A stretch of DNA of 64,000 bases from Snodgrassella alvi (GTDB taxonomy: Bacteria; Pseudomonadota; Gammaproteobacteria; Burkholderiales; Neisseriaceae). The translations under genes and the position numbers were made by a program. The number at the start of each line of letters is the position of its first letter. Within the stretch, counting starts at the first letter, position 1. The DNA is taken from the NCBI RefSeq assembly GCF_002777745.1, contig NZ_MEIO01000055.1, positions 186,001-250,000 on the forward strand, read 5' to 3'. This document shows, in pieces, positions 34,310-45,883 of the stretch. The notes below the pieces were generated by a model that worked only from the letters and a program-made list of their open reading frames with translations, made no database searches and was not told the origin of the DNA.

Positions 34310-37057
34310 CTATATTCTTGTTTCCACTTGTTCCATTGCTGCTGGCGCTACTATTGCACTAGCTGGTTGGATAGATACTTTATCCTTGCGCCGCAATTTA
34401 GGTTGCTCTGGTACAACCTCAGTAGTATCACTGCTTGATACTGTTTTATCTGCATTGGTTTCAACCAATATCATTCCACCTTGCTCAGCTATATGGCACA
34501 GATTGGCACCTGCTGCTGTATCCGTCGTTACTGATTCTACCTGAGTGACAACCATCGGTTGAGTTTGTACTGTCGTTTCAGGGTTAATTGCAACCGGTTT
34601 ATCACCAGTCGATATCTGCTGATTATGCTCTGACTGTCCCAGAACATGGGTAATGACAATTTGTGCCTGCATTACTGCATGCTGCACTATGTCATCATGA
34701 GTTGCATTTAACTGGGTAGTATTAACACAGTTGATGTTCTGTATCGGATTGAGTACATGTTCAGTAGTCCGCTGTACCTGTGTGGCAATAGCGTGGATAT
34801 CAATATTCCGACTGATCTTTCTGGCAGATATAATGTAATTACGCTTTTTCTTGCCATTTTGGCGACGGTTGTTTTTATCATGTCGATTTTTATGGCGCTC
34901 ATTTTTTCCTTCACCACCAGACAAAGTAATAATCAGTGGATCACCAGCCTGAGTTTCTTCAATCGAGTTGATAAAGTCTGTCTGCTGTACTGGCATCTCA
35001 TTTCTGTCTGATGCCCGTTGACGGCGACGACGAGTCGCATTTTGTTCTTGTTTGAGGCTGCCTTGCTCCTGACTGGTATCGGTTGCTGTATCTGTTTGTG
35101 CAGCCGCATATTTGTCGGTACGTTTTTCTTCACGCCGGTTACGTTGCTCATTTACCGGCCGGATGGCCATTGCAGCATCAGCTGGTGCTTTATTTTCAGT
35201 AACTTCACCTTTTTTAGCAAAATCGGCATTTTTAGCCAACCGGTTAGCACGCGATTGACGTCGTTCGTGTGTTTGGGTTTTCTGATTTTTTTTCTGCGGT
35301 ACGGTTTTAACTGCCTTTTCCGGTATGGCGGTGCTTTCTATAGCAGATTCGACAGTTTTACTACCTAACAGGTTACCCAGCCAGCCAGCCAGTTTTTTCC
35401 ATATACTTGGCGCTGGTTCAGTTTTGCCTGTGGATAACTTTTCAATTACAGGAGCAGGTTGGGTATGATGAATACCTTTAACTGCCGCTTCAGGCTTAAC
35501 AGGTTTGTTCTGACCAATAGAAAATGGTAATTCGCCAATATTTTCAGGTTCCTGTACTTGATGGTAGCTGGGAACAGTTTTTTCTTCTACATTATCTGTA
35601 CGTACACGGGTAACGCTATAATGTGGATTTTCCAAATGAATATTGGGAATCAGCAATACACAAACATCCAGCCGCTCTTCCAGCCCGAACAATTCGGCAC
35701 GCTTCTCATTCAATAGAAAAGTGGCAACATCTACAGGCACTTGCACCTTCACTTCAGCAGTATTGTCTTTCATCGATTCTTCCTGAATGATGCGCAAGAT
35801 ATGTAATGCCGTTGATTCAATGCTGCGAATAAAACCGGTGCCTGCACAACGCGGGCAAATAGTATGGCTGCTTTCTCCAAGGGATGGCTTCAGGCGCTGT
35901 CTCGACAACTCCATTAAACCGAATCGGGACAGTTTGGCCATTTGTACCCGTGCACGGTCTTTTTTCAAGGCTTCACGCAAAGTGGTTTCAACATCGCGCT
36001 GATTTTTGCTGTTCTCCATATCAATGAAGTCAATAACTACCAGTCCGCCCAGATCACGCACACGCATCTGTCGCGCAACTTCCTCAGCAGCTTCCATATT
36101 GGTTTTGAATGCAGTATCTTCGATATCTGCTCCACGCGTTGCCCGGGCTGAGTTAACGTCAATAGATACCAGTGCTTCAGTGTGATCGATGACGATAGCA
36201 CCACCGGATGGCAAGGCAACTTCACGGGAAAAGGCAGATTCAATCTGTTGCTCAATCTGGAAACGGGAAAAAAGCGGAGTATGGTCAGTATAATGCCGCA
36301 AGCGATTGATATAGGCCGGCATAACATAAGACATGAATTCGCGGATTTGATTATAAACTTCCTGCGAATCAATCAGAATTTCTCCAATATCTGGCTGAAA
36401 ATAGTCACGAATGGCACGAATAAGCAGCGAACTTTCCATAAACAGCAGATAAGGTTCATTGTGCTGGTGTGCCGCCTGCTCAATTGCGCGCCATAGCTGT
36501 ACCAGATAATTCAGATCCCATTGCAATTCTTCTGTACTGCGACCAATGCCGGCAGTACGTGCAATCAAGCTCATTCCACGTGGTGTATCAAGCTCACTCA
36601 TGGCCTGCTTGAGCTCCTGCCGGTCCTCACCCTCAATACGGCGGGAAACACCTCCGCCACGGGGGTTGTTCGGCATCAGTACCAGATAGCGCCCGGCCAG
36701 ACTGATAAAAGTGGTTAGGGCTGCACCCTTGTTACCACGTTCATCTTTTTCCACCTGCACAATGACTTCTATGCCTTCTGAAAGTACATCCTGAATACGT
36801 ACACGACCACCTTCATAATTCTGAAAATAACTGCGGGATATTTCCTTAAATGGCAAGAAACCATGGCGATCAGTACCATAGTCAACAAAACACGCTTCCA
36901 GTGAAGGCTCGATGCGGGTAATAACACCTTTATAGATGTTACCTTTGCGCTGTTCTTTACCCAGTGTTTCGATGTCTAGGTCGAGCAGACTTTGTCCATC
37001 CACAATTGCCACGCGCAATTCTTCCGCCTGCGTGGCATTGAATAACATTCGTTTCAT
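34310..37057 (-). CDS. rne: Ribonuclease E
   Basis: Essential endoribonuclease for mRNA decay and rRNA/tRNA processing, 915 residues. The catalytic half has the S1 domain ([31 protein letters not shown]), DNase-I-like region with metal Asp in [13 protein letters not shown] and [18 protein letters not shown], and the Zn-link [13 protein letters not shown]. After about residue 500 comes a long low-complexity tail rich in Lys, Arg, Glu, Thr and Gln ([30 protein letters not shown]). This is the RNA-binding degradosome scaffold. Divergent from rluC with a 566-bp gap, as in many proteobacteria. Confidence 0.96.
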   Translation of the reverse strand: MKRMLFNATQAEELRVAIVDGQSLLDLDIETLGKEQRKGNIYKGVITRIEPSLEACFVDYGTDRHGFLPFKEISRSYFQNYEGGRVRIQDVLSEGIEVIVQVEKDERGNKGAALTTFISLAGRYLVLMPNNPRGGGVSRRIEGEDRQELKQAMSELDTPRGMSLIARTAGIGRSTEELQWDLNYLVQLWRAIEQAAHQHNEPYLLFMESSLLIRAIRDYFQPDIGEILIDSQEVYNQIREFMSYVMPAYINRLRHYTDHTPLFSRFQIEQQIESAFSREVALPSGGAIVIDHTEALVSIDVNSARATRGADIEDTAFKTNMEAAEEVARQMRVRDLGGLVVIDFIDMENSKNQRDVETTLREALKKDRARVQMAKLSRFGLMELSRQRLKPSLGESSHTICPRCAGTGFIRSIESTALHILRIIQEESMKDNTAEVKVQVPVDVATFLLNEKRAELFGLEERLDVCVLLIPNIHLENPHYSVTRVRTDNVEEKTVPSYHQVQEPENIGELPFSIGQNKPVKPEAAVKGIHHTQPAPVIEKLSTGKTEPAPSIWKKLAGWLGNLLGSKTVESAIESTAIPEKAVKTVPQKKNQKTQTHERRQSRANRLAKNADFAKKGEVTENKAPADAAMAIRPVNEQRNRREEKRTDKYAAAQTDTATDTSQEQGSLKQEQNATRRRRQRASDRNEMPVQQTDFINSIEETQAGDPLIITLSGGEGKNERHKNRHDKNNRRQNGKKKRNYIISARKISRNIDIHAIATQVQRTTEHVLNPIQNINCVNTTQLNATHDDIVQHAVMQAQIVITHVLGQSEHNQQISTGDKPVAINPETTVQTQPMVVTQVESVTTDTAAGANLCHIAEQGGMILVETNADKTVSSSDTTEVVPEQPKLRRKDKVSIQPASAIVAPAAMEQVETRI

Positions 37058-37623
37058 GAAAACCTCGTTATATGCACTGACGAGGCGTTGTAATTAGTAT
37101 TTGACACCCGCAGCCTTGCCAGATTGAATTATTCACGGCAAATTAAGCAGGCTTTCATCATAAAGAAGGTGTAAAGATCATATTCGCTATTCAGCATCGC
37201 AATGTCTGCTGAATAACGTGTGCTCCATCTCTGATATAAAGACAATCACAGCACTTAATTGGGGTAGCCATTCTTCTGTATTCTGTCAGGTGCTTGGGCT
37301 CAGTTGCGGCTGCGTTATCCGGTTTTGTCTTGCCAGATCACGTCTGAAGCCGTGGCTTGCCACCTGATGGAGTCAAACTTAATCACTAACCCTTGCTGTT
37401 GACGGCCGGTCAACAACATGGGGAAATACGCCTGCAACAGTGCGTTTTTCCAGTAAATACGTTAACATTTCATTATTTGCAGCTAAAATGCGCTTTCAGG
37501 CGCTTCTTCAGCTCCGGGCAAAATGCGCCCTTTTTCGGTTCAGTATCCTCTGCCACTATTGCTTCTGGCTATGATAACTGATGACTTCTATTTATTTATA
37601 AAAGCTTACGGATTATAAGCAAT
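37058..37623. other. Divergent rne-rluC leader region
   Basis: 566 bp without a gene. RNase E mRNAs often have a long autoregulatory 5' UTR, so part of this region may be rne leader. A short hairpin GTTGAC-GGCCG-GTCAAC lies at about 37397-37413. No further element was resolved. Confidence 0.4.
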
Positions 37624-38631
37624 ATGACGGTTTTAAGCAAAGATTCAGTGCAGTTTTTATCTGTCTGCGCGGAAAGTGCCGGTCAACGACTGGATAATTA
37701 TCTGATACGAGAGTTGAAAGGGGTGCCAAAAAGTCATATTCAGCGCATTATCCGTAGTGGAGAAGTACGTCTGAACAAGAAACGCTGTAAAGGAACAGAC
37801 CGTATTGCAGTCAATGACCAGATTCGTTTACCGCCCATTCGTGTTGCCACTAAACATGCATCTGCAACTACTCCAGTCATTCCTGCGCAGGAATTTGCTG
37901 TTGTATATGAGGACGATGTATTACTGGTGATTAACAAGCCATCAGGTGTCGCAGTCCATGGTGGCAGTGGTGTCAGTTTCGGTGTTATTGAACAGTTGCG
38001 TCGTGCCCGTCCTGAAGCACGTTATCTGGAACTGGTGCACCGGCTGGATAAAGACACCAGCGGTTTGCTTATGATTGCCAAAAAACGCAGTGCTTTGGTT
38101 AAACTGCATGAATCAATTCGCCAGAATCATCCACACAAAGTGTATCTGGCTCTGGCCGTTGGCACATGGCCGGAAAAAGTACATCAAGTTAAGCTGCCAC
38201 TATTGAAATATACTGGTACTCAGGGAGAAAAAATGGTACGCATTGCCAGTAATGCTCAGGAAGGACAACGAGCACATACACAGTTTCGAGTACTGCAACA
38301 GTATGCAGGTGATCGGTTACACGCAGCAGGCATAAAAGCATTAACCCTGATAGAAGCTACACTTAAAACAGGCCGTACTCACCAGATACGCGTGCACATG
38401 CAATCACAGCTATGTCCGATTGCTGGAGATGAACGTTATGGTGATTACAAGATAAACAGGCGCCTGCACAAAAACGGTTTGAAACGAATGTTTTTACATG
38501 CAGCAGAATTAACATTACCGCATCCGGTTAGTGGCGATATTTTACAGCTTACCGCCCCTTTACCGGATGAATTACAGCAGTTTCTACATAATTTGCCGGT
38601 TATGGCAGACAATTCTTCACAACAGAATTAA
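37624..38631 (+). CDS. rluC: 23S rRNA pseudouridine synthase RluC
   Basis: Modifies U955, U2504 and U2580 in E. coli numbering. The 335-residue protein has an N-terminal S4 RNA-binding domain (QRLDNYLIRELKGVPKSHIQ, SGEVRLNKKR). The catalytic domain shows the Asp motif LVHRLDKDTSGLLMIAK, plus KTGRTHQIRVHMQ and PIAGDERYGD. Position opposite rne supports RluC rather than RluD. Convergent with galU, only 25 bases between stops. Confidence 0.93.
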   Translation: MTVLSKDSVQFLSVCAESAGQRLDNYLIRELKGVPKSHIQRIIRSGEVRLNKKRCKGTDRIAVNDQIRLPPIRVATKHASATTPVIPAQEFAVVYEDDVLLVINKPSGVAVHGGSGVSFGVIEQLRRARPEARYLELVHRLDKDTSGLLMIAKKRSALVKLHESIRQNHPHKVYLALAVGTWPEKVHQVKLPLLKYTGTQGEKMVRIASNAQEGQRAHTQFRVLQQYAGDRLHAAGIKALTLIEATLKTGRTHQIRVHMQSQLCPIAGDERYGDYKINRRLHKNGLKRMFLHAAELTLPHPVSGDILQLTAPLPDELQQFLHNLPVMADNSSQQN

Positions 38632-38655
38632 ATCTGAATGCAGTTGGACTCAAAA

Positions 38656-39537
38656 TTAAAACGATTGTTGCTGTAGCCATTGTTTGAGCTGAGCGCCACA
38701 TTTATCATGACGCAGGCTATATTCAATAAAGGTTTTCATATAACCTAGTTTATCTCCACAATCATGTGAATAGCCCTGAATAACAAAAGCATCTACGGCT
38801 TCCTGTTGCATCAGTGCCCCAATGGCATCTGTAAGCTGAATCTCCCCCCCCGCACCGGGCGATGTTTTCTCCAGCAGAGGCCAGATACTGGCTGAAAGCA
38901 CATATCGACCAACTACCGCCATATCTGATGGTGCTTGTTCCAGCTGAGGCTTTTCAACAATAGCGCGGATGGCAATACTGCTGCCTGAAATAGCTTGCTG
39001 ATTATTACAGTCTACAATGCCGTACTTATTGACTTCACTCATCGGCACGCGTTCAACCATAATTTGACTACGCTGTGTTTTTTCAAAATACCTCAACATT
39101 GCTGCCAGATTATCTGTAGCCAGACTACAGGTACTGTCATCTATCAATACATCTGGTAGCAGGACGGCAAATGGTTCATCACCGATCACAGAATGTGCGC
39201 ATAGCATTGCATGCCCCAGCCCCTTAGCTTCGCTTTGGCGTACTTGAATAATTTTCATTTCAGGTGGTAAAACAGCACGAGTATCAGCGAGCAAATCAAT
39301 TTTGCCCTTGTTCATTAACTGTGCTTCCAGTTCAAATGCGGTATCAAAATGGTTTTCTATCGCCGTTTTAGAAGCATGGTTAACCAGAACAATTTCATTA
39401 ATACCTGCTGCTGCACACTCCTGCACGATGTACTGAATGAGTGGTTTATCGGCAACAGTTAACATTTCTTTAGGGATAGCTTTTGTTGCCGGCAACATAC
39501 GTGTACCAAAACCAGCTACAGGAATAACAGCTTTCAT
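38656..39537 (-). CDS. galU: UTP-glucose-1-phosphate uridylyltransferase GalU
   Basis: Makes UDP-glucose for envelope glycans. The 293-residue nucleotidyltransferase begins [20 protein letters not shown] with the nucleotide loop, followed by [18 protein letters not shown], the metal region LLPDVLIDD, and [18 protein letters not shown]. It is of normal length. Alone on its transcript between rluC and the kinase gene. Confidence 0.96.
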   Translation of the reverse strand: MKAVIPVAGFGTRMLPATKAIPKEMLTVADKPLIQYIVQECAAAGINEIVLVNHASKTAIENHFDTAFELEAQLMNKGKIDLLADTRAVLPPEMKIIQVRQSEAKGLGHAMLCAHSVIGDEPFAVLLPDVLIDDSTCSLATDNLAAMLRYFEKTQRSQIMVERVPMSEVNKYGIVDCNNQQAISGSSIAIRAIVEKPQLEQAPSDMAVVGRYVLSASIWPLLEKTSPGAGGEIQLTDAIGALMQQEAVDAFVIQGYSHDCGDKLGYMKTFIEYSLRHDKCGAQLKQWLQQQSF

Positions 39538-39702
39538 TTAATTTGTTTCGTTCCGATAAAATGATTATTCAAGCACCCATATGATTTATATATAAATACA
39601 ATATCAAAACAAATCATAGCTCAATTCAACATATGCCTTATCAGGCATAGCTATTTCTTTCTACTGAATGATGAAAATTTTATTTAACAACATCAGACAA
39701 AC

Positions 39703-41361
39703 TTAATCTGCCTGCTTATTTTCCAGTCTGCTCAATGCGGCGAATACCTCAGCGACAGCAACTGCTCCCGGATCAGCTACTCCAGCCAGATTGTGTTCAT
39801 TGATATACGATGATCTCCCTGCTCCGGCTTTATGCATAGTGGCCGTTTTTTCTGCACCTTCTCTGGCTGCGATTGCCATAGCCTGAATCCCCTGTTTCTG
39901 CCATGCATGCAATGCCGGTTGCAAAGCGTCAATCAGAGTACGGTCACCCAAATCAGCACCACCATAATGCTTCATTTGCGCCAGCCCATTTAACAAAGCC
40001 TCCACCAGAGTAGTTTCTCCTGCCTGCAACTTCTGGCCTGCCGCAGTAAAGAAAATCGACATCAGTACACCACTTGAACCTCCCATCACAACAGCCAGCC
40101 GCTCTCCAATACACAGTAATAACTGCGGCAGATCATTCAGAGGCAACTGCTGCTGTGCCAGTTGCTGAGCAACAGCATGAGCTCCATGAGCAAAAGTGGT
40201 ACCGGTATCACCATCACCCACTTTTGCATCCAGCGCATTCAGGCGACTTTCCTGCGCCATAAGGGTATTTGTTATAGCGGTAATATAAGCAGCCACCTGA
40301 GAATTTTCAGATGGAACGTAATCTGACTGTTTTTGTATAAGTTTACAGGCAAGTGTTTTTAATGGTTTTAATGCTACCGGTCTCTGCCATCCCTGTGTTT
40401 CGACTGGAGCATTAAGCGCCTGTTCGAAATAGTCATTCAGCTTAAGTAATGACAGTGAAAAGCCTTTCATATCCAGCGATGTAACTAACGGTGCAGGACC
40501 AATCAGCCATTCAATCTGCTTACTTAAGGCAGAATATGCCAATTCACGGGTTAATAAAGCCATTTCCAATGCAGAAACACCACCGAGGTTATTAATCAGA
40601 ACAGCAAAACAACCTTCCCCGGCTGACTGTTGCAATGTATTAACCAGAGTATCAATAAGTATCTTGCTATTTTGCGTACTCACTACCGAAGCACCGGGCT
40701 CACCATGAATACCCAAACCCAGCTCTACCTGCCCATCTTTAATACGCTTTTCTTCCTCATAGTCAGGCAAATTACAGGTTTGCATGGCTACGCCCAAGCT
40801 CCACAGATTATCACACGCCTGCTGCGCCAGATCACGTACCTGAATCAATGATTTGCCTTCTTCAGCAGCATAACCGGCTATTTTGTGCACCAGCACTGTA
40901 CCAGCAATACCACGAGGTTGTCGGTTATCTGGCAGCGCAATATCGTCTGCAACTATAACCATTTCAACATTCAGACCATGACTTTTTGCCTTTTCTGCTG
41001 CCAGTCCAAAATTAAGCCTGTCTCCAGTGTAATTCTTAACAATCAACAAACAGCCATGCTCTCCAGTCACCGCAACAATAGCGTTAAATACCGCATCAAC
41101 ACTAGGTGAAGCAAACAAGTCTCCGCATACGGCCGCAGTTAGCATGCCTTTACCTACAAAACCTGCATGTGCAGGCTCATGCCCAGAACCACCACCAGAA
41201 ATAATTGCTACCCGGCCTTTATCCCAATCACTACGTACAACTACTCGTATCGCTGGGTCAGTATCTAGTTTAACAAGATTACCCTGAGGCGCAGAAATCA
41301 CTAAACCTTCAATAGCTTCATTAACCAATTGCTTACGGTCATTAAAAAAGAATCTGGACAT
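39703..41361 (-). CDS. ATP-dependent dihydroxyacetone kinase (DhaK-DhaL fusion)
   Basis: Phosphorylates dihydroxyacetone or glyceraldehyde. The 552-residue protein joins a DhaK domain (about 1-335) and a DhaL ATP-binding domain (about 360-548). The DhaK part contains IISGGGSGHEPAHAGFVGKG, and the covalent substrate His lies in LGLGIHGEPGASVV. The DhaL part has DAKVGDGDTGTTFAHG for metal-ATP and GRSSYINEHNLAGVADPGAVA near the end. No DhaM partner is nearby, fitting the ATP-using form found in Citrobacter rather than the PTS form. Confidence 0.92.
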   Translation of the reverse strand: MSRFFFNDRKQLVNEAIEGLVISAPQGNLVKLDTDPAIRVVVRSDWDKGRVAIISGGGSGHEPAHAGFVGKGMLTAAVCGDLFASPSVDAVFNAIVAVTGEHGCLLIVKNYTGDRLNFGLAAEKAKSHGLNVEMVIVADDIALPDNRQPRGIAGTVLVHKIAGYAAEEGKSLIQVRDLAQQACDNLWSLGVAMQTCNLPDYEEEKRIKDGQVELGLGIHGEPGASVVSTQNSKILIDTLVNTLQQSAGEGCFAVLINNLGGVSALEMALLTRELAYSALSKQIEWLIGPAPLVTSLDMKGFSLSLLKLNDYFEQALNAPVETQGWQRPVALKPLKTLACKLIQKQSDYVPSENSQVAAYITAITNTLMAQESRLNALDAKVGDGDTGTTFAHGAHAVAQQLAQQQLPLNDLPQLLLCIGERLAVVMGGSSGVLMSIFFTAAGQKLQAGETTLVEALLNGLAQMKHYGGADLGDRTLIDALQPALHAWQKQGIQAMAIAAREGAEKTATMHKAGAGRSSYINEHNLAGVADPGAVAVAEVFAALSRLENKQAD

Positions 41362-41744
41362 GATTTTCCAAAGTTATAATTAATACAAAAGATTATGTAT
41401 ACATCACTAGCTAAACATTACAGCAGAAACAGCCTGTTCTTCAGTACTCAACATAGGCTGTAATACATTAATAATTCCCGTTATCTGATATTATTTTTTA
41501 CATCCGGCCAGCCTGATTGGCTTGCGCTAGCAAGGTGATAACAGCACTATTATAATGTAGACACCAAAGTGGATAAAGTTTGACTAGAAATTTCACCACA
41601 ATAACAGCTACATCAATATAATCAAATTCAGATATAATTTTAAGCATGACTGACTTATTTTGCTGATAAAATTCAGCTAAACAGATTTGCCTGATAAGTC
41701 AGCTAATACATAAATATCAACACTAAAACCAGAGAATAAACCAG
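41362..41744. other. Intergenic region between divergent kinase and S49 peptidase genes
   Basis: 383 bp, AT-rich, no gene. It should hold both divergent promoters; I could not identify them with confidence. Confidence 0.5.
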
Positions 41745-42704
41745 ATGAAAATGAAAATTAAAGGATCAGGCCTGACAGATGGCAGTTCTGGGGAACACAA
41801 CAACTGGGAACGCAATATGTTGGAAAAGCTGTTATTTGAAGTCTATCGCGAGCAACGGCGCAATCGAATCTGGCGCTGGTTTAGGCGGCTGTTCTGGCTT
41901 TTGATTATTATCATCGCCTTTACCTCTCTTAACAGCACAAAACCAAGCGGTGCCCACACTGCGGTTATAGATCTGAATGGTGTTATCAGTAGTGACGACA
42001 ATCAGGCAGATTTATTACGCAAGAGCCTGAAGGAAGCCTATAAAAACAGCGACGTCAAGGGTATTATTATTCGTGCCAATAGTCCCGGAGGATCGCCTGT
42101 CATTTCCAGTATCGCTTATGAAGAAATCCGCCACCTGAAAGCAAAGCATCCACGTATACCACTGTATGTTGTTACCGAAGATATGTGCGCTTCTGGCTGC
42201 TATTACATTGCCAGTGCCGCTGATAAAATTTATGCAGATCCGTCCAGTCTTGTTGGCAGTATTGGCGTTATTGGCAGCAGCTTTGATTTTACCGGGCTGA
42301 TAGACAAACTGGGCATTAAGCGCCGGGTAAAAATTGCTGGCAGTAATAAAGATATGGGCGATCCGTTTGTACCAGAAACACCGGAACAGGCAGAAATCTG
42401 GCAACAAATGTTAAGCAGTATTCACAAGCAGTTTATTCAGGCAGTACAACAGGGACGTGGCAAGCGTTTGAAAATTGCGGACAATCCTGACATCTTTAGC
42501 GGTCGTGCCTATACAGGTGAAGAAGCCAAGGCAGTTGGTTTAATAGATGATTTTGGTAATATCTACACTGTTGCACGCGATGTTATTGGTGCACCGGAGC
42601 TGGTGGATTACACCGCCGAAACCGGCTGGGGTAAACGCCTTGGCAAAAGTATTGGCAGTACATTGCAACAAAATATTCAGGGCATAGCAAGCAAGCCTTG
42701 GTAA
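41745..42704 (+). CDS. sppA: S49 family signal peptide peptidase (SppA-like)
   Basis: Membrane-bound serine protease that degrades signal peptides, 319 residues, short (36K) type. A basic segment (YREQRRNRIWRWFRRL) precedes one transmembrane helix (FWLLIIIIAFTSL). The Ser-Lys dyad region follows: ANSPGGSPVISSIAYEEI, then the nucleophile in MCASGCYYIASAADKIYADP, where the common ASGGYY is ASGCYY, and SLVGSIGVIG. It stands alone before a 300-bp gap. Confidence 0.9.
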   Translation: MKMKIKGSGLTDGSSGEHNNWERNMLEKLLFEVYREQRRNRIWRWFRRLFWLLIIIIAFTSLNSTKPSGAHTAVIDLNGVISSDDNQADLLRKSLKEAYKNSDVKGIIIRANSPGGSPVISSIAYEEIRHLKAKHPRIPLYVVTEDMCASGCYYIASAADKIYADPSSLVGSIGVIGSSFDFTGLIDKLGIKRRVKIAGSNKDMGDPFVPETPEQAEIWQQMLSSIHKQFIQAVQQGRGKRLKIADNPDIFSGRAYTGEEAKAVGLIDDFGNIYTVARDVIGAPELVDYTAETGWGKRLGKSIGSTLQQNIQGIASKPW

Positions 42705-43000
42705 CTTCCGGTCTTGCCTACAATCATCAACCTGATTTTCTGACTATTATGCCCATTTATCTATCCACAATCTGTTGCGGATTAAAAATGGGCATATTGC
42801 TATATACTTCAGTATCACTACTCGCGCAAAATTAAATATGCTTTTCTGCCTGCATTACTGAGCTGCAAGAATTTATCAAAGCTATCTTGCCTTTACTCAA
42901 ATGATTTATTTCACCAACACATACTGAATTTAATTGTTTTTCCATTCGATTTGATAAATTTGTTGGTTATAATATTTCCTCCTCATCCAGCCTCAATATC

Positions 43001-44059
43001 ATGTATCCAATCATTAAACCATTGTTATTCAAACTGGATCCAGAAACTACCCATCATCTGGCATTAAAATGTTTGCAGTTACTGCATCGCTATCATTGCG
43101 GTTTTTTACTTAAAGGCAAACACAATCATGCCAGTACTCAGTCTGAAAGTGACAGCAGCCGTACAATATCGCTGATGGGGCTGACTTTACCCAACCCAGT
43201 TGGTTTAGCCGCAGGGCTGGATAAAAACGGTGAATATATTGATGCACTAGCCATGCTTGGTTTTGGTTTTATAGAAGTAGGAACCGTAACCCCCTTACCA
43301 CAAGCTGGCAACCCAAAACCACGTTTATTCAGATTACCGGCACAACAGGCAATTATTAATCGTATGGGTTTTAATAACTATGGTATTGATACCCTGATTA
43401 ACAATATCACCAACAGCCAGTATCGTGGGATACTCGGTATTAATATTGGCAAAAATGCTGCCACTCCAATGGAAAAAGCAGTAGATGACTATCTGATTTG
43501 CTTGGAAAAAGCCTATCCTTATGCCAGTTACATCACTATCAACATTTCCTCACCGAATACGCGTAATTTACGCAGTTTGCAAAGTGCCAGTGAACTGGAC
43601 AGATTATTAAATCATCTGAAGAACCGACAGGCGCAGCTGGCAACCCAGCAAAGCCGTTATGTACCGATTGCCATTAAAATTGCACCTGATTTGCACGAAG
43701 AGCAAATTGCAGCTATTGCTGATGTCGCCCTGAATACACAGATAGACGGAATTATTGCCACAAATACCACCATTGATAAAACTGTTCTGGGTAACCATAA
43801 ATTGGCACAGGAAGTCGGCGGGCTATCTGGTTTACCAGTACAGACACAAAGTAACCATGTACTGCACCAACTATCTACCCTCCTTAATTCGCAGATTCCA
43901 CTTATTGGTGTTGGCGGAATTACGTCTGGCACTGATGCTGCCGAAAAAATTCGCCTTGGTGCCACTGCAATTCAACTGTATTCAGGTCTGATCTTTCGCG
44001 GTCCTCAGTTAATTAAAGAGTGCATCAACAGCTGTAGCCAACTCAAACAACATCCTTAA
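43001..44059 (+). CDS. pyrD: Dihydroorotate dehydrogenase (quinone) PyrD
   Basis: Class 2 membrane-associated enzyme of pyrimidine synthesis, 352 residues. The N-terminal amphipathic helices (YPIIKPLLFKLDPETTHHLA) bind membrane and quinone. FMN barrel motifs: NPVGLAAGLDKNGE, VGTVTPLPQAGNPKPRLFRL, NRMGFNNYG, catalytic Ser in NISSPNTRNLRSLQ, and GVGGITSGTDAAEKI. Like pyrE elsewhere in the window it is monocistronic. The 296 bases before it and 297 after it contain no recognisable gene. Confidence 0.96.
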   Translation: MYPIIKPLLFKLDPETTHHLALKCLQLLHRYHCGFLLKGKHNHASTQSESDSSRTISLMGLTLPNPVGLAAGLDKNGEYIDALAMLGFGFIEVGTVTPLPQAGNPKPRLFRLPAQQAIINRMGFNNYGIDTLINNITNSQYRGILGINIGKNAATPMEKAVDDYLICLEKAYPYASYITINISSPNTRNLRSLQSASELDRLLNHLKNRQAQLATQQSRYVPIAIKIAPDLHEEQIAAIADVALNTQIDGIIATNTTIDKTVLGNHKLAQEVGGLSGLPVQTQSNHVLHQLSTLLNSQIPLIGVGGITSGTDAAEKIRLGATAIQLYSGLIFRGPQLIKECINSCSQLKQHP

Positions 44060-44356
44060 ATAATAAATAAATATCAACAATTTACAGCAAAATTATTGTA
44101 TTCTTACTAATCATACATCATCCTGACTCAGTACAAAATTTGACAACTTTCTCCGTTACTATCAGTTAATTTTGCCAGTTTTCCTACTTTCCATTTTCTG
44201 GTGTACAACTTTATGCGAATGCGTTTGGCAGTAAGCTCACGCCTGCGCTATGATATCAGTCATCATATAAATATCTGCCCAGATTACTTTGTTCAGTTTT
44301 TTATATGTACAAACAAAAACTACACAAAGTAATTTGATTAAATTGAAAGCCACATC

Positions 44357-45853
44357 ATGCATAACAGCGACATATCGCTGCCGAAGGATATTCAGCGGCC
44401 AGCAGAAACGGTATTAATAAATATTACCCCGCAAGAAACCAGAGTGGCCGTGATGGAAGAAAACAGGCTGTGTGAAATTCACATAGAACGCAACAGCGGC
44501 CATGGTCTGGTAGGTAATATTTATCTGGGTGTTGTCCGGCGTGTACTGCCCGGCATGCAAAGCGCCTTTATTGATATTGGTCTGGAACGTGCTGCTTTTC
44601 TGCATATAGTGGATGTTATGGAGCAGCGTCAGAAACCCGAGCACCCTCTGCGTATTGAACACATGTTGCATGAAGGGCAATCAATTGTTGTACAGGTGGT
44701 TAAAGACCCGATCAACACCAAGGGAGCGCGTCTGTCTACACAGATATCACTGGCAGGCCGCTTTCTGGTACATCTGCCACAGGATAACCATATTGGTATT
44801 TCACAACGTATTGAAGATGAAGAGGAACGCAACCAATTACGTGAACGACTGGAAAAGCTATTACCAGCTGATGCAGGTCATGGCTATATTATCCGCACCA
44901 GTGCAGAAAATGCGACGGATGAAGAATTACAGTCTGACATCAACTATTTAACAAAACGATGGCAACATATTCAACAGTTATCCAAGATCAGCCCGCCGGA
45001 AACACTACTGTATCAAGATTTACCTTTGAGTCTGCGCGTATTGCGTGACATGTACAGTGACAATATTGACCATATCATCGTAGATTCATCAGCCAATTAT
45101 GAAAGCATGCGTGAATTTGCCATGAACTACTCGCAGGGCGTATTGGATAAACTGCAATTATTCCAGAAAGACTGCCCGCTATTTGAAGAACACAATATCG
45201 AAACCAGAATCACCCAATCCCTTCAGCCACGAGTAAATCTGGACTTTGGTGGTTACATTATTATAGAACCGACAGAAGCTATGACCACCATCGATGTCAA
45301 TACTGGTGGGTTCGTAGGTGCGCGCAACTTTGAAGAAACCATCTTTAAAACCAATCTGGAAGCATGCCATGTGATTGCACGTGAGCTGCGCTTACGCAAT
45401 CTGGGTGGCATCATTATTATTGATTTTATTGATATGGCCAACGCAGCACACCAAGAAGAAATTCTGACTGAACTGGCACAAGCACTGGCTTACGACCGCA
45501 CACGTGTAACCCTTAACGGCTTCACCAGTCTGGGACTGGTCGAGCTAACACGTAAACGCACACGCGAAAACCTCTCGCAAATCCTGTGCGAATCCTGCCC
45601 AACCTGTCAGGGACGGGGTCGTCTGAAAACCGCGCAAACCATATGCTATGAGATTCAGCGTGAAATCGTGCGTGAATCACACCGTCCAGATGTACGTGAA
45701 TTTCGCATACTCGCTTCACCAAGTGTTATTGATTTATTTCTGGATGAAGAAGCTAACTCTCTACATATGTTAAGTAAATTTATCGGTAAACCGATTGCTC
45801 TGACAGTAGAAGCTACCTACAATCAGGAACAATATGATATTGTTCTTTTATAA
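44357..45853 (+). CDS. rng: Ribonuclease G (CafA)
   Basis: RNase E/G family without the scaffold tail, 498 residues; processes the 5' end of 16S rRNA and some mRNAs. S1 region: VGNIYLGVVRRVLPGMQSAF and DIGLERAAFLHIV. Metal Asp pair: TTIDVNTGGFVGARN and IIIDFIDMANAAHQEE. Zn-link: CESCPTCQGRGRL. Presence of both E and G paralogues in one window shows they have separate roles. Followed after 30 bases by cysE, perhaps co-transcribed. Confidence 0.96.
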   Translation: MHNSDISLPKDIQRPAETVLINITPQETRVAVMEENRLCEIHIERNSGHGLVGNIYLGVVRRVLPGMQSAFIDIGLERAAFLHIVDVMEQRQKPEHPLRIEHMLHEGQSIVVQVVKDPINTKGARLSTQISLAGRFLVHLPQDNHIGISQRIEDEEERNQLRERLEKLLPADAGHGYIIRTSAENATDEELQSDINYLTKRWQHIQQLSKISPPETLLYQDLPLSLRVLRDMYSDNIDHIIVDSSANYESMREFAMNYSQGVLDKLQLFQKDCPLFEEHNIETRITQSLQPRVNLDFGGYIIIEPTEAMTTIDVNTGGFVGARNFEETIFKTNLEACHVIARELRLRNLGGIIIIDFIDMANAAHQEEILTELAQALAYDRTRVTLNGFTSLGLVELTRKRTRENLSQILCESCPTCQGRGRLKTAQTICYEIQREIVRESHRPDVREFRILASPSVIDLFLDEEANSLHMLSKFIGKPIALTVEATYNQEQYDIVLL

Positions 45854-45883
45854 ATTTTATTCGGCAAAAGAGAAACTGGACAT

